Shown here: piece by piece, positions 46,713 through 56,596 of the stretch
Position numbering within the stretch: the stretch's first letter is position 1
Layout of the letters: the number at the start of each line of letters is the position of its first letter
Assembly: GCF_034044715.1 (NCBI RefSeq)
Contig: NZ_JAXCLW010000002.1
Span: 1,054,001 to 1,118,000 of the forward strand
DNA length: 64,000 nt
DNA from: Dongia_B soli
GTDB lineage: Bacteria; Pseudomonadota; Alphaproteobacteria; Dongiales; Dongiaceae
Reading direction: 5' to 3'
Translations under genes and position numbers: made by a program
Notes under the pieces: generated by a model
The model's input: the letters and a program-made list of their open reading frames with translations, nothing else
Database searches by the model: none
Told to the model about the DNA's origin: nothing

Positions 46713-47714
46713 ATGAAGGCGAGCATCCGGGTTCTAGTATCGGTCATCACGACCCTGTTCGGTCTGTTGCTGGTGACCTTCTTCATCGGCCGGGTTCTCC
46801 CGGCCGACCCGGTGCTCGCCGTTGTCGGCGACCATGCCTCGGCCGAGGTCTATGCCCGCACCCGTCAGGAAATGGGCTTGGACAAGCCGCTCTGGGAGCA
46901 ATTCTTCACTTATGTGAGCCATGTGGCGCGGGGCGATCTCGGTGTTTCGCCACGGACTGGTCGGCCGATCCTCGAAGATATCGCCCAGGTTTTCCCCGCC
47001 ACCTTGGAACTGGCGACGGCCGGGACGCTGATCGGCGTCATCATCGGCGTGCCGGCCGGCGTCTGGGCGGCGATACGCAAAGACAAATGGCCCGACCATC
47101 TGGTGCGCTTCCTCGGCCTGTTCGGTTATTCGGTGCCGGTCTTCTGGCTGGGCCTGATGGGCCTGCTGCTATTCTATGCGAAGCTCGAATGGCTGCCCGG
47201 TCCTGGCCGGCTCGATTTCGGCTATGAGGATATGATCGAGCCGGTCACCGGCATCATGACCATCGATACGCTGATCAGCGGCGATATGGAGATGTTCAAG
47301 AACGCCTTGATGCATTTGCTGTTGCCGGCCTCGATCCTCGGCTATTACTCGCTGGCTTATATCAGCCGCATGACCCGCTCGCTGATGCTGGGCCAGTTGC
47401 GCCAGGAATATATTTTGACGGCGCGGGTGAAAGGCGTGTCGGAAGGCAAGATCATCTGGCGCCATGCCATGGGCAATATCCTGGTGCCGCTGCTGACCGT
47501 GATCGTGCTTTCTTATGCCAGCCTGCTCGAAGGGTCGGTGCTGACCGAAACGGTCTTCGTCTGGCGCGGCCTTGGCCTTTACATCACCGACTCTCTCTTC
47601 GCCCTCGATATGACGGCGGTGCTGGGCGGAACTTTGGTGGTGGGCTGCGCCTTCATCTTCATCAATATGCTGACCGACCTCGCTTATCGCGTTCTCGATC
47701 CGAGAGCGCGATAG
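46713..47714 (+). CDS. Peptide ABC transporter permease (DppB-like)
   Basis: 333 residues with six predicted helices. The N-terminus has the conserved LLLVTFFIGRVLPADPV segment and DHASAEVYARTRQEMGLDKPLWEQF typical of DppB/OppB, cited in part. The EAA loop that docks the ATPase is near the end: LTARVKGVSEGKIIWRHAMGN, given abbreviated. It follows the binding protein gene by 28 bp and precedes the second permease by 20 bp. Inner membrane. Confidence 0.92.
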   Translation: MKASIRVLVSVITTLFGLLLVTFFIGRVLPADPVLAVVGDHASAEVYARTRQEMGLDKPLWEQFFTYVSHVARGDLGVSPRTGRPILEDIAQVFPATLELATAGTLIGVIIGVPAGVWAAIRKDKWPDHLVRFLGLFGYSVPVFWLGLMGLLLFYAKLEWLPGPGRLDFGYEDMIEPVTGIMTIDTLISGDMEMFKNALMHLLLPASILGYYSLAYISRMTRSLMLGQLRQEYILTARVKGVSEGKIIWRHAMGNILVPLLTVIVLSYASLLEGSVLTETVFVWRGLGLYITDSLFALDMTAVLGGTLVVGCAFIFINMLTDLAYRVLDPRAR

Positions 47715-47734
47715 TCAGGTGCAAGGGTAACGCG

Positions 47735-48661
47735 ATGAGCCTCGCCAACGACAATCTCCCGCCGTCGATGAGCTGGCGCGGCTGGCTGCTGACGGAAACC
47801 CCGCATTCGCGGATGCAGGCAAGGCTCGGCCGCGCTTATCTCGGCTGGCGCGGCTTCCTGCGCAATCCGCTCGCCATGGCAGGCCTGTTGATTTTCATCA
47901 TCCTGGTGCTGACGGCGATCTTCGCACCGCTGCTCACCAGCCACGATCCACTGGCCGGCGACCTCGGCCGCCGCCTGTCGCCGCCGACCGACGCCAATAT
48001 CCTCGGCACCGACCAGCAGGGCCGCGATTTGTGGAGCCGGATCGTCTACGGCTCGCGCATCACCCTGATGATCGTCTTCCTGGTCGCCATCACCGCCGCC
48101 CCGATCGGCCTCGTCATCGGCACGGTCGCCGGCTATGCTGGCGGCTGGGTGGAAGCCGTGCTGATGCGCGTCACGGATGTCTTCCTGGCCTTTCCGCGCC
48201 TCATCCTCGCCCTCGCCTTCGCCGCCGCGCTCGGACCCGGCATCGAGAATGCGGTACTGGCCATCGCGCTGACCGTCTGGCCGCCTTATGCGCGCCTCGC
48301 CCGCGCCGAGACATTGGCGGTGCGGCATTCAGACTATGTCGCCGCTGCGCGCATGAGCGGCGCCTCGCCCATACGCATCATCATCGGCCAGATCATGCCG
48401 ATGTGCATGTCCTCGCTCATCGTCCGTGTTTCCCTCGACATGGCCGGCATCATCCTGACCGCCGCCGGGCTCGGCTTCCTCGGCCTCGGCGCCCAGCCGC
48501 CTTCGCCCGAATGGGGCGCGATGGTTTCCAGCGGACGCGAACATCTGCTGGACCAGTGGTGGATCTCAACCTTTCCCGGCATCGCCATTTTCGTCGTCAG
48601 CCTGGGCTTCAACCTGATCGGCGACGGCTTGCGTGACGTCTTCGATCCGCGCGAGCAGTGA
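47735..48661 (+). CDS. Peptide ABC transporter permease (DppC-like)
   Basis: 308 residues. After a cytoplasmic N-terminus comes helix one (AGLLIFIILVLTAIFAPLL), the periplasmic NILGTDQQGRDLWSRIVYGSR hallmark of DppC/OppC proteins (about residues 86-106), and the EAA loop YVAAARMSGASPIRIIIGQI. It forms the heterodimeric channel with the upstream permease. Its stop codon at 48661 is 10 bases before the start of the first ATPase gene. Confidence 0.92.
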   Translation: MSLANDNLPPSMSWRGWLLTETPHSRMQARLGRAYLGWRGFLRNPLAMAGLLIFIILVLTAIFAPLLTSHDPLAGDLGRRLSPPTDANILGTDQQGRDLWSRIVYGSRITLMIVFLVAITAAPIGLVIGTVAGYAGGWVEAVLMRVTDVFLAFPRLILALAFAAALGPGIENAVLAIALTVWPPYARLARAETLAVRHSDYVAAARMSGASPIRIIIGQIMPMCMSSLIVRVSLDMAGIILTAAGLGFLGLGAQPPSPEWGAMVSSGREHLLDQWWISTFPGIAIFVVSLGFNLIGDGLRDVFDPREQ

Positions 48662-48671
48662 GGATGGCCGG

Positions 48672-49523
48672 ATGACGATGCCGCTGCTTCAGGTCGAGAA
48701 CCTCAATATCCGCTTCGATACGCCGACTGGTGTCTCTCATGTCGTGCGCAATATGAGCTTCAGCATGGGCCGAGAGAAGCTCGCCATCGTCGGTGAATCC
48801 GGTTCCGGCAAATCCCAGAGCGTTCGCGCCATTCTCGGATTGACGCCGGGCAAGGTGACGGCCGACCGGCTGGATTTCGACGGAAAGTCCCTGCTCGGCC
48901 TCACTGCCGCGCAATGGCGGGCGATCCGCGGGAAACGCATCGCCATGGTGATGCAGGACCCGAAATATTCGCTCAACCCGGTGATGCGGATCGGCGATCA
49001 GCTGCTCGAAGCCTGCCGCGACCGCTACCGCGGCAAAGAAGCCAAGGCGCGGTCGATGGAGATGCTGGAAGCGGTGCGCATCCGCGATCCGGAACGGGTC
49101 TATCTCGCCTGGCCGCATGAATTGAGCGGCGGGATGGGGCAGCGGGCGATGATCGCCATGATGCTGATCACCGAGCCCGAACTGCTGATCGCCGACGAGC
49201 CGACCTCCGCCCTCGATGTCACGGTGCGGCTGCAGGTGCTGGCCATCCTCGACGATCTGGTGCGCAAACGCGATATGGGCCTGATCTTCATCAGTCACGA
49301 TCTCAATCTGGTGGCCTCGTTCTGTGACCGGGTCCTCGTCATGTATGCCGGGCAGATCATGGAAGAGGTGAATGCCAAGCATCTCCACCAAGCGCAGCAC
49401 CCCTATACAAAGGGCCTGCTCGCCTGTCTGCCAGAGCTTGGGAAGCCGATGGAAGCCTTGCGCACGCTCGCCCGCGACCCGGCCTGGAAAAAGCCGCTGC
49501 CGCAACATCCGGTGACGCGATGA
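48672..49523 (+). CDS. Peptide ABC transporter ATP-binding protein (DppD-like)
   Basis: 283 residues: Walker [10 protein letters not shown] near residue 42, Q-loop AMVMQDPKYSLNPVM, signature LSGGMGQRAMIAMML, Walker [13 protein letters not shown] and the H-loop ISHDLNLV. The C-terminal oligopeptide-transporter motif (HPYTKGLLACLPELG) is present. GAGGA precedes the ATG at 48672; an in-frame start 13 codons upstream is less likely. Its stop overlaps the start of the next ATPase gene by four bases (ATGA), showing translational coupling. Confidence 0.92.
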   Translation: MTMPLLQVENLNIRFDTPTGVSHVVRNMSFSMGREKLAIVGESGSGKSQSVRAILGLTPGKVTADRLDFDGKSLLGLTAAQWRAIRGKRIAMVMQDPKYSLNPVMRIGDQLLEACRDRYRGKEAKARSMEMLEAVRIRDPERVYLAWPHELSGGMGQRAMIAMMLITEPELLIADEPTSALDVTVRLQVLAILDDLVRKRDMGLIFISHDLNLVASFCDRVLVMYAGQIMEEVNAKHLHQAQHPYTKGLLACLPELGKPMEALRTLARDPAWKKPLPQHPVTR

Positions 49524-50335
49524 TCCCCGCAAATGATCCACGTGCCATCGATGACGATGCGATGATCGCCGTGCGCGACCTGACCGTCAGCTTCGGCACT
49601 GGGAAGCAGGAAGTCGCGGCGGTCAAGCAGGTCAGCTTCCAGGTCGACAAGGGCGAGAGCTTCGGTCTGGTCGGTGAGTCCGGCTCGGGTAAGTCTACAG
49701 TGCTGCGCGTGCTCGCCGGACTCAATCCCACCTGGCAGGGCAAGGTCGTCATCGCCCGCCACAGCCTGGCCGCGAGGCGCGGCAAGAATTTCTTCAAAAC
49801 CGTGCAGATGGTGTTCCAGGACCCCTATGGGTCGCTGCATCCCAAGCATACCGTCGACCGCATCCTTTCAGAGCCGCTCGCCGTCCACGGCATCAAGGAT
49901 GCGGAGAGCAAGGTCCGCGCGGTGCTCGATCAGGTGCAGCTCGGCTCCTCCTTCCGCTTCCGCTATCCGCATCAGCTTTCCGGCGGCCAGCGCCAGCGCG
50001 TCGCCATCGCCCGCGCCCTGATCCTGCGGCCGCAGGTGGTCCTATTGGACGAACCTACCTCTGCGCTCGATGTCTCGATCCAGGCGGAAATCCTCAACCT
50101 GCTCGCCGAACTCCGGCGCGATCTCGGCCTTACCTATCTGCTGGTCAGCCACGACCTCGCTGTGGTCGGCCAGATGTGCAGCCGCCTCGCCCTTATGCGC
50201 AAGGGCGAGATCGTCGAACTTGCCGATGCCGCGCAACTCGCCGCCGGCAACCTCACCCACCCTTATTCCAGGCAATTGCTGGTCGCCAGCAAAGGTTACG
50301 ACCGCGCCGCCATCGACGCCTTCGCGGATTTTTGA
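49520..50335 (+). CDS. Peptide ABC transporter ATP-binding protein (DppF-like)
   Basis: 271 residues: Walker [19 protein letters not shown]-loop [20 protein letters not shown], signature [15 protein letters not shown], Walker [15 protein letters not shown] and H-loop VSHDLAVV. A short C-terminal HPYSRQLL segment ends the protein. The start codon overlaps the preceding stop codon. This gene completes the importer (binding protein, two permeases, two ATPases). Confidence 0.92.
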   Translation: MIPANDPRAIDDDAMIAVRDLTVSFGTGKQEVAAVKQVSFQVDKGESFGLVGESGSGKSTVLRVLAGLNPTWQGKVVIARHSLAARRGKNFFKTVQMVFQDPYGSLHPKHTVDRILSEPLAVHGIKDAESKVRAVLDQVQLGSSFRFRYPHQLSGGQRQRVAIARALILRPQVVLLDEPTSALDVSIQAEILNLLAELRRDLGLTYLLVSHDLAVVGQMCSRLALMRKGEIVELADAAQLAAGNLTHPYSRQLLVASKGYDRAAIDAFADF

Positions 50336-50719
50336 ACTCAGCGCTCCAGATCAGGCGACGGAATGTAATCGGCATCCTTATCGAAGGCACCGAGGAAGGT
50401 CGTGCGTTCATTGACTGCCCCACGCGTCATCCTCAGCTTTCAGGAGGGGCTATTGTTATCTCGTTTTACGATTAACAAATAAAGATGTTCTACTTTTAGA
50501 AAAACCGCTACACGCCCCTAGCATGGCCTCTGTGACCGGGCCAATCCGGCGCCGCCTCTCAGAGTTGTGCATGGGAGCCACGCCAGAAACATCATTGGCG
50601 CTTCCGAACATTATCCTGTATCAAGCGCCTTTCGCCGCTTTCGCGATGTTTCTGCTGCCGGGTCCGATTGATCGACCGGGCGTCATCTTGCGGCCCAGTT
50701 CCTGACAGATTGAAAGACA
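50336..50719. other. Intergenic region upstream of a DEAD-box helicase
   Basis: 384 bp with no supported gene. A clearly AT-rich island at about 50450-50515 (TTTTACGATTAAC, TTCTACTTTTAG) interrupts the GC-rich background and is the likely promoter region. Helicases of this class are often cold-induced through long 5' leaders; no cold-box was identified. Confidence 0.4.
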
Positions 50720-52636
50720 ATGCCTTTTCCTGCGATCAACCCGGCTCTCGACCGCGCCCTTGCCGAGCGCAATTATCTTGAACCGACGCCGGTCCAGCTT
50801 GCCGTGCTGCAGGACGAGGCGGCCGGCCGCGATCTGCTGGTCTCGGCGCAAACCGGTTCCGGCAAGACCGTAGCTTTCGGCCTGGCTTTCGCCCCGACCA
50901 TCCTGGGATCGGCAGAACGCTTCCCCCGCCCCGGCGCCCCGCTGGCCCTGATCATCGCACCGACCCGCGAACTGGCCATGCAGGTACATGGCGAATTGAG
51001 CTGGCTCTATGCCGCATCGGGTGCGCGGGTCGTTTCCTGCGTCGGCGGGATGGATGCCCGACGCGAGGCCCGCGCTTTGGCCGATGGCTGCCATATCGTG
51101 GTCGGCACGCCGGGCAGGCTGCGCGATCACCTGGAACGCGGGCAGATCGACACATCGGAATTGCGGGCGGTCGTGCTGGACGAGGCCGACGAGATGCTCG
51201 ATCTCGGCTTCCGCGAGGATCTCGAATTCCTGCTGGATGCAACGCCGCCGCAACGGCGTACCCTGCTGTTCTCAGCCACCATCGCCAAGGATATCGCCGC
51301 TTTGGCGCGGGAATATCAGCGCGACGCGCTGCGCATCGACACGCTGCAACAGAATGAGCCGCATGGCGATATCGAATATCGCGCCATTCGCGTTGGCGCC
51401 CGCGATACGGAACACGCGGTCGTCAATGTGCTGCGCCATATCGAGCCGCGCGCCAGCATCATCTTCTGCCACACGCGCGAGGCGGTGCGGCGGCTGCATG
51501 GCAGCCTGCTGGAACGCGGCTTCGATGTCGTCGCCTTGTCCGGCGAGCTGACGCAGAATGAACGCAGCCATGCTTTGCAGGCGTTGCGCGACGGCCATGC
51601 CCGGGTCTGCGTCGCCACCGATGTTGCGGCGCGCGGCCTCGATCTGCCGGATCTCCGCCTTGTCATTCATGCCGATATCCCGACCAACCGGGCGACCTTG
51701 CTCCATCGCAGCGGCCGGACCGGCCGCGCCGGCCGCAAGGGCATCTGCGTGCTGATCGTGCCGCATGCGAAACGCCGCCGTGTGGAGCAGCTGTTGAACG
51801 GGGCCAATATCAAATCCGTCTGGAGCGATCCGCCGACGGCAGATGCGATCCGGGCACTTGACCGGGAGCGCATGCTGCAGGACCCCGTCCTGACCGAGCC
51901 GGTGACGGAAGAAGATCTGATCCAGGCGCGCGCGCTGCTCGACGCCCGCTCAGCCGAGGAAGTAGCGGCGGCGCTGATCCGCCTCTACCGCGCCCGCCTG
52001 CCGGAGCCGGAGGACCTGTTCATCGAACCGTTCCGGGAAGAACGTCGACGTCCGCGCTACGAGGATGATGGCGAAGGTGGCGGCCGGGGTCGTCGCCGCT
52101 CAGAAGGCCAGTCGGAAGGCCGCGTGCCGCGCGAATATCGCGATGGCGGCGAGAATATGGTGCAGTTCCGCATCAGCGCCGGCCGCCGGCAGAATGCCGA
52201 TCCCAAATGGCTGCTCCCCATGCTCTGCCGGCGCGGCCAGATCTCGAAGAAGGAGATCGGTGCGATCCGCATCTTCGACAATGAGACGACCGTCGATATC
52301 ACCCAGGACGTCGCCGCCCGCTTCATCGACGCGATCCGACAGACCGGCGGCAATGATGTCCGCATCGAACCGGCAGATTCGCCGCGCGGCAAACGCGGCG
52401 AACGCCCGCCACGCCCTGCGCATGCCGATGGCTCGGCGCCTGACCGGAAGGAACATGGCGAGCGGAAGGGATATGGCAAGGACAAGAAAAAAGATAAGCG
52501 TCCCGCCAATGGCGCCAAGCCGGACCGCAGCAAATCGGAAGGTGGTGACCGTCCGCCGCGCCGCGACAAGCGCGAAGCTGCCGAAGCCAACGCCAAGAAG
52601 TTCAAGAAGAAGCTGAAGAAACTTCAGAAGCGGTGA
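50720..52636 (+). CDS. DEAD-box RNA helicase with DbpA/CsdA RNA-binding domain
   Basis: 638 residues. Core motifs: YLEPTPVQLAVLQDEAAGRD (Q motif region), AQTGSGKT, VVLDEADEMLDLGF, LFSATI and HRSGRTGRAG. A DbpA/CsdA-type RNA recognition domain follows at about 478-545 (MVQFRISAGRRQNADPKWLL, RRGQISKKEIGAIRIFDNET). The tail (about 550-638) is lysine/arginine-rich. Such enzymes act in large-subunit assembly and cold adaptation. The second DEAD-box gene of the window; the RhlE-like one at 21976 lacks this domain. Confidence 0.93.
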   Translation: MPFPAINPALDRALAERNYLEPTPVQLAVLQDEAAGRDLLVSAQTGSGKTVAFGLAFAPTILGSAERFPRPGAPLALIIAPTRELAMQVHGELSWLYAASGARVVSCVGGMDARREARALADGCHIVVGTPGRLRDHLERGQIDTSELRAVVLDEADEMLDLGFREDLEFLLDATPPQRRTLLFSATIAKDIAALAREYQRDALRIDTLQQNEPHGDIEYRAIRVGARDTEHAVVNVLRHIEPRASIIFCHTREAVRRLHGSLLERGFDVVALSGELTQNERSHALQALRDGHARVCVATDVAARGLDLPDLRLVIHADIPTNRATLLHRSGRTGRAGRKGICVLIVPHAKRRRVEQLLNGANIKSVWSDPPTADAIRALDRERMLQDPVLTEPVTEEDLIQARALLDARSAEEVAAALIRLYRARLPEPEDLFIEPFREERRRPRYEDDGEGGGRGRRRSEGQSEGRVPREYRDGGENMVQFRISAGRRQNADPKWLLPMLCRRGQISKKEIGAIRIFDNETTVDITQDVAARFIDAIRQTGGNDVRIEPADSPRGKRGERPPRPAHADGSAPDRKEHGERKGYGKDKKKDKRPANGAKPDRSKSEGGDRPPRRDKREAAEANAKKFKKKLKKLQKR

Positions 52637-52898
52637 TCGCGCGAAGTTCGTTCGGTACCTACGCTTACATCTCAACCGAGAATATTTTTTCATATCTCTT
52701 TTTTCAGTTGCAGATCGGATCGCCGCAATTTATTTTCCTATTGTTGGGGGAACGAATTGAAGGCGGGAGCTTTCTGCAGCCGAGAATTCCCACGTCGGCT
52801 GCCGACGCCATGAATCAAAGCCATTAGATGCGACGCTCATTCTTGGGCTGCCCTTCGCTCTTTCCCTTCGTCGTTTTAAAGCAACTAAGGGGGCAATC

Positions 52899-53549
52899 GT
52901 GTTGCTTAGAGCTACCAGTTTGGTCGCACTTCTTCTTACCGCGGCTTGCAGCTACCCGGTATCCGTACCACCGTCGCCAGCTTTAGACGTTTACGCTTCA
53001 TATACAGATAAGATCACGGGTAAATACGCTTTGTATGTGGATGCTACATCGTTCACGCGAACCGTGTCCGCAACGGGCGAAATTTGTAGCGCGCATAATT
53101 ATCCCATTAATGCCAATGATGCATTCAAGGCATCCGCCGTAAAGACACTTGAGCAACTGGTTGAAAATGTCGAAGTGGTCGACGCGCCCATCGCTCGAGA
53201 AGCGCTTGCCGAGCGGGGTTACAGGGGCATGATCGTGATCAAGTCCGACGAGTATAGTGCAAGACTGATGTTCGTACCTGGCTTCTGGCAAGCGACAGCG
53301 ACAGCTTCCGCAGATATCTCCGCACGTATTCTTGTCGATGGTCCCGAAGGGCGCTTGTTCGGCACGTCGGGTTCAGCCTCACGATCCTATGATTCAAGCA
53401 CCGGGAGTTGCGGCGGTGGTGCCGAAGCACTGAGCCACGCGACATCAATGGCGATGAAAGAGATGTTCGAGCGGCTGGGTGAACGTTTCGCAAATGAACC
53501 GAAACTCCGCCATCCCCAACCACAGACGGCTACCTCGCCCTCCAGCTAA
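52899..53549 (+). CDS. Unrecognised lipoprotein
   Basis: 216 residues starting with GTG at 52899 (GGGGG about 6 bases upstream). The signal LLRATSLVALLLTAACS has a lipobox LTAAC, so the mature protein is acylated at Cys17. The body contains YVDATSFTRTVSATGEICSAHNYPINANDA and a Ser/Gly-rich SGSASRSYDSSTGSCGGG stretch, each abbreviated. No family recognised; the layout (lipobox, an N-domain that may be beta-rich, Ser/Gly loop, C-terminal helix) fits envelope lipoproteins of unknown role. The 262 bp upstream are AT-rich and have no gene. Local GC is lower than average, a possible sign of transfer. Confidence 0.72.
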   Translation: MLLRATSLVALLLTAACSYPVSVPPSPALDVYASYTDKITGKYALYVDATSFTRTVSATGEICSAHNYPINANDAFKASAVKTLEQLVENVEVVDAPIAREALAERGYRGMIVIKSDEYSARLMFVPGFWQATATASADISARILVDGPEGRLFGTSGSASRSYDSSTGSCGGGAEALSHATSMAMKEMFERLGERFANEPKLRHPQPQTATSPSS

Positions 53550-53557
53550 CGACCGCC

Positions 53558-53677
53558 GGCAGCGGCAGCAGGGGATGAGGCTGCTGCCGCTGCCACGGGA
53601 CGCCGCGATAGCAGGGGATGAAGCTGCTATCACGCCTTGAGATGCCGTTGCCGTCGTGGCGGCCGGCAATCGGCATC
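53558..53677. repeat. Three stacked hairpins, two sharing a conserved loop
   Basis: Hairpin one has 12-bp arms (GGCAGCGGCAGC at 53558-53569, GCTGCCGCTGCC at 53583-53594). Hairpin two has 8-bp arms (GATAGCAG at 53607-53614, CTGCTATC at 53624-53631). Both enclose the same core, AGCAGGGGATGARGCTGCT, while their outer stems differ in sequence but keep pairing. Hairpin three pairs GATGCCGTTGCCG with CGGCAA-T-CGGCATC (53641-53677). Together they fill the gap after the lipoprotein gene. Confidence 0.65.
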
Positions 53678-53740
53678 CCGCCTTGGTTCGTTGAATCCGA
53701 ACCCCTGGCCAACTTACACATTAGCTAACTCACAAGCCGG

Positions 53741-54022
53741 CTAACTGACAAAGCCGCGCTTGACTGGAATCAATTGATAAATGAGGCCAGGTTCGACGAT
53801 GACCTCGCCATCGCGCATATTGCGGACATCGTAACTACCGTCATCTTTCCGCGGTGCCAAACCGGCGAAAATATAGCGATACCCCCGTTCGTCCCTCACG
53901 ACATCCGTCACCGGTTTTTCCCGGAAGAAGCAAACAACATTGCCTTCCGGCTGAGCGCCAACCAACATGTAATATTCGGCCGGCGGCTCAATATTGCGAT
54001 AAATAAGTGGCATAGGCCGCAC
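53741..54022 (-). CDS. Small unrecognised protein
   Basis: About 93 residues beginning at a GTG at 54022, which has an ideal GGAG 6 bases upstream; the frame stays open to another GTG at 54046. The sequence reads PPAEYYMLVGAQPEGNVVCF, then FREKPVTDVVRDERGYRYIFAG and ends LIYQLIPVKRGFVS. Composition and codon use look coding. No signal peptide or membrane helix. No family recognised and no operon partner; it lies between the hairpin cluster and the hybrid kinase gene. Confidence 0.6.
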   Translation of the reverse strand: MRPMPLIYRNIEPPAEYYMLVGAQPEGNVVCFFREKPVTDVVRDERGYRYIFAGLAPRKDDGSYDVRNMRDGEVIVEPGLIYQLIPVKRGFVS

Positions 54023-54214
54023 GATAATCTCCGGATGAATGTTCACATCCGGGAGCAGAGATATCGCCGCCGGGGATAAAGAAACGAGATGAGGTTGCGA
54101 GCAGCCGCATTAAGCCGAAATAAACCGCGGTAGTGAGATCATAAAACGGGCTGGCAGCATAAAAACGGCATAATGTCCGGAGATTGTTACCGCCAACGTT
54201 CATCCGGCCGTCAT

Positions 54215-56500
54215 CTAATCCGACAGAACCTCGCGCAAGCGCTTTGCCAGATCCTGCAATCGATAAGGCTTGCTGAGCAGGCCGACGGCCTCCGGATGCG
54301 GTTCGTTCCCTTGCAAAGACGCTTCGGTGAAACCCGAGGTCAGGAGCGTCTTGATGCCCGGCCGACGGCGAGAGGCTTCGGCAACCAGTTCGATGCCGTT
54401 CATCTTTCCCGGCATGACCACGTCGCTGAAGATGAGATCGACCGGCTCGCCGCGGTCGAGCACGGCCAAGGCCTCGTCGGCATTGGCCGCCGCGACGACC
54501 CGGTAGCCCAGAGCGGTCAATTGCTTGGTGACGACAGCGCGGACTTCGTCATTGTCCTCGACCGCGAGGATGCTGACATTATTGCCTTGAGAGGTCGATG
54601 TCTGCTGGGCATGTCCCAACCGCGACGCGACGTCATCCGTCGCAGCACGCGGTAGATAGAGCCGCACCGTCGTGCCATGTCCAACTTCGCTATAGACTTT
54701 GACATGACCATGGGATTGCTTGGCGAAGCCGTAGACCATGCTGAGCCCCAATCCGGTTCCGCGTCCCTCCTCCTTGGTGGTGAAGAAGGGCTCAAAAATG
54801 CGGCTGAGGATTTCCGGCGGGATCCCGTCGCCGGTATCGGAGACGGCGAGCATGACATAGGCTCCGGGCTTTACGTCGAGATTCTCGGCCGCATAGGCAT
54901 CATCCAGCACCCGGTTGCCGGTTTCGATGACCAGGCAACCACCGCGCGGCATGGCGTCGCGGGCATTGACGGCAAGATTGGTCAAAGCGGATTCGACCTG
55001 CGCGGGATCGGCAAAGACCGGCCACAAATCCGGCGCCAGCTTCGACTGAACCTTGATCCCCTCGCCCAGGGTTCGCACGATCAGCTCTTCGACATCGCCA
55101 ACCAAGGTGTTCAGATCGAAGGCAATTTGCTCCAAGGCCTGCTTCCTGGCAAAGGCCAGCAATTTGCGCGTCAGATCGGCGGCCCGCAAACTCGCTTTCA
55201 AGGCTCTCCCTGCCAGTGCCGTCGCTTTCTCATTGCCGCGGATTTCCTCTTCAAGCAGATCCAGATTGCCGATGATCACCGCCAGCAGGTTATTGAAGTC
55301 ATGAGCGATGCCGCCGGTCAGCTGGCCGACGGTTTCCATGCGCTGGGCGTGGTTCAGCTGGCGCTGCAGCGAGCGGCTATGCGTCACATCCTCGAGCACC
55401 AGGACCGCTCCCGCGAAATTGCTTCCGGCGGTTTCGCCATCACGATAGAGGGGCGCTGCTGAAAGGCGGATCTCCTGATCTCCGGAAGGTCCGCGATGCA
55501 GCAGATCGATATCCTGCAGCAACTCGCCGCGATTCAGGCGATCGAAGAAGTCGATGAACCGGGCCTCGCCGAAAGTCTTGACGAGAGGACACGCCTGGCC
55601 AATCACATCATTCGTCGCATGACCAAAGGTCCGTTCGGCGCTGCGGTTCCAGGTCAGGACCGTGAAGTCGGCTGCGAGGCTGACGATTGCCAAAGGCGAG
55701 GATTGCAGAACGGCTTCCAGCCGCCGGTTCGCCTGCCGCGTCAATTGCAGCATTTGTTCCCGTTCCGTCACATCGCGGACCATGACCGTAAAGGTCGTAT
55801 CTCCTTCCTCGGTGCTTTGGGAGATGGACAGTTCCACCGGAAATTCAGATCCGTCGCTGCGCCGTCCGATGGACCTGCGGCGCTCGATCATGCCGCTTCC
55901 TTCCTCGGCGGCGAGTTTCAAGTCGGGCAGCAGGCTACCGATGTCGCGGCCCAGCATCGTCTCATTGCGATAGGCAAACAGGATAGCTGCCGCACGATTG
56001 AAGACGGTGATGCGGTGGTCCGCATCGGCGGCGATAAAGGCGTCGGGCGCCAGGGTCAAGATCTGCTCAAAGCGCGCCTGAATGGATCTCTGCGCCGCTT
56101 CGGCCCGGGCATGGGCGCGACGCCTTTCCATGTCAGACAATCCGCGCTTGACCGCCGGCGCCAGGCGCTCAAGATTTCTCTTGGCAACGCAATCCTGGGC
56201 GCCGGCCCCCATGGCGGCGACAGCGACATCTTCGCTTATACTGTCGGATAGGAAGATGACAGGAATCTCGAGGCCGCGCCGACGTATTTCCTTCAGTGCC
56301 TCGGCGCCGTTTAAGCCCGGCATCGCGTAATCGGCGATAACGATATCCCAGCTATCTTCTTCCAACGCTACAGCGAGGTCCCCAGCGCTGTCGACGTGGC
56401 GATGATGGATCAAACCGAAATCGCCGCGCGTCAAGGCAAGCAGCGAAAGCTCCGCATCCTCTTGGGAATCGTCGATGACCAGAACGCGCAAGGACCGCAT
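54215..56500 (-). CDS. Hybrid sensor histidine kinase with N- and C-terminal receiver domains
   Basis: About 761 residues. Receiver one (about 3-120) keeps the acidic pocket VLVIDDS and phospho-accepting Asp57 in DIVIADYAMPG. Two PAS domains follow (about 140-255 and 262-380). The HisKA H-box is LTGGIAHDFNNLLAVIIGN, then an HATPase domain with NLAVNARDAMP and GTGLGLSMVYGF. A C-terminal receiver ends with LIFSDVVMPGKMNG and LLSKPYRLQDL. There are no membrane helices, so it is a soluble phosphorelay hub. The ATG at 56500 is preferred since GGAGG lies 9 bases upstream. No partner regulator gene is adjacent. Confidence 0.92.
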   Translation of the reverse strand: MRSLRVLVIDDSQEDAELSLLALTRGDFGLIHHRHVDSAGDLAVALEEDSWDIVIADYAMPGLNGAEALKEIRRRGLEIPVIFLSDSISEDVAVAAMGAGAQDCVAKRNLERLAPAVKRGLSDMERRRAHARAEAAQRSIQARFEQILTLAPDAFIAADADHRITVFNRAAAILFAYRNETMLGRDIGSLLPDLKLAAEEGSGMIERRRSIGRRSDGSEFPVELSISQSTEEGDTTFTVMVRDVTEREQMLQLTRQANRRLEAVLQSSPLAIVSLAADFTVLTWNRSAERTFGHATNDVIGQACPLVKTFGEARFIDFFDRLNRGELLQDIDLLHRGPSGDQEIRLSAAPLYRDGETAGSNFAGAVLVLEDVTHSRSLQRQLNHAQRMETVGQLTGGIAHDFNNLLAVIIGNLDLLEEEIRGNEKATALAGRALKASLRAADLTRKLLAFARKQALEQIAFDLNTLVGDVEELIVRTLGEGIKVQSKLAPDLWPVFADPAQVESALTNLAVNARDAMPRGGCLVIETGNRVLDDAYAAENLDVKPGAYVMLAVSDTGDGIPPEILSRIFEPFFTTKEEGRGTGLGLSMVYGFAKQSHGHVKVYSEVGHGTTVRLYLPRAATDDVASRLGHAQQTSTSQGNNVSILAVEDNDEVRAVVTKQLTALGYRVVAAANADEALAVLDRGEPVDLIFSDVVMPGKMNGIELVAEASRRRPGIKTLLTSGFTEASLQGNEPHPEAVGLLSKPYRLQDLAKRLREVLSD

Positions 56501-56596
56501 ACGACACATCCTCCTTCACATCGCCTTTGCCTGGTCGGATATCGCGGACCGTCTCGATCGGAGAAACGACGCCGACTGATGACTAACTTGAGGAGA

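Noticed and set aside
53741..54046. Longer start (GTG at 54046) for the small minus-strand protein
   Set aside because: No ribosome-binding site upstream, whereas the GTG at 54022 has GGAG at ideal distance.
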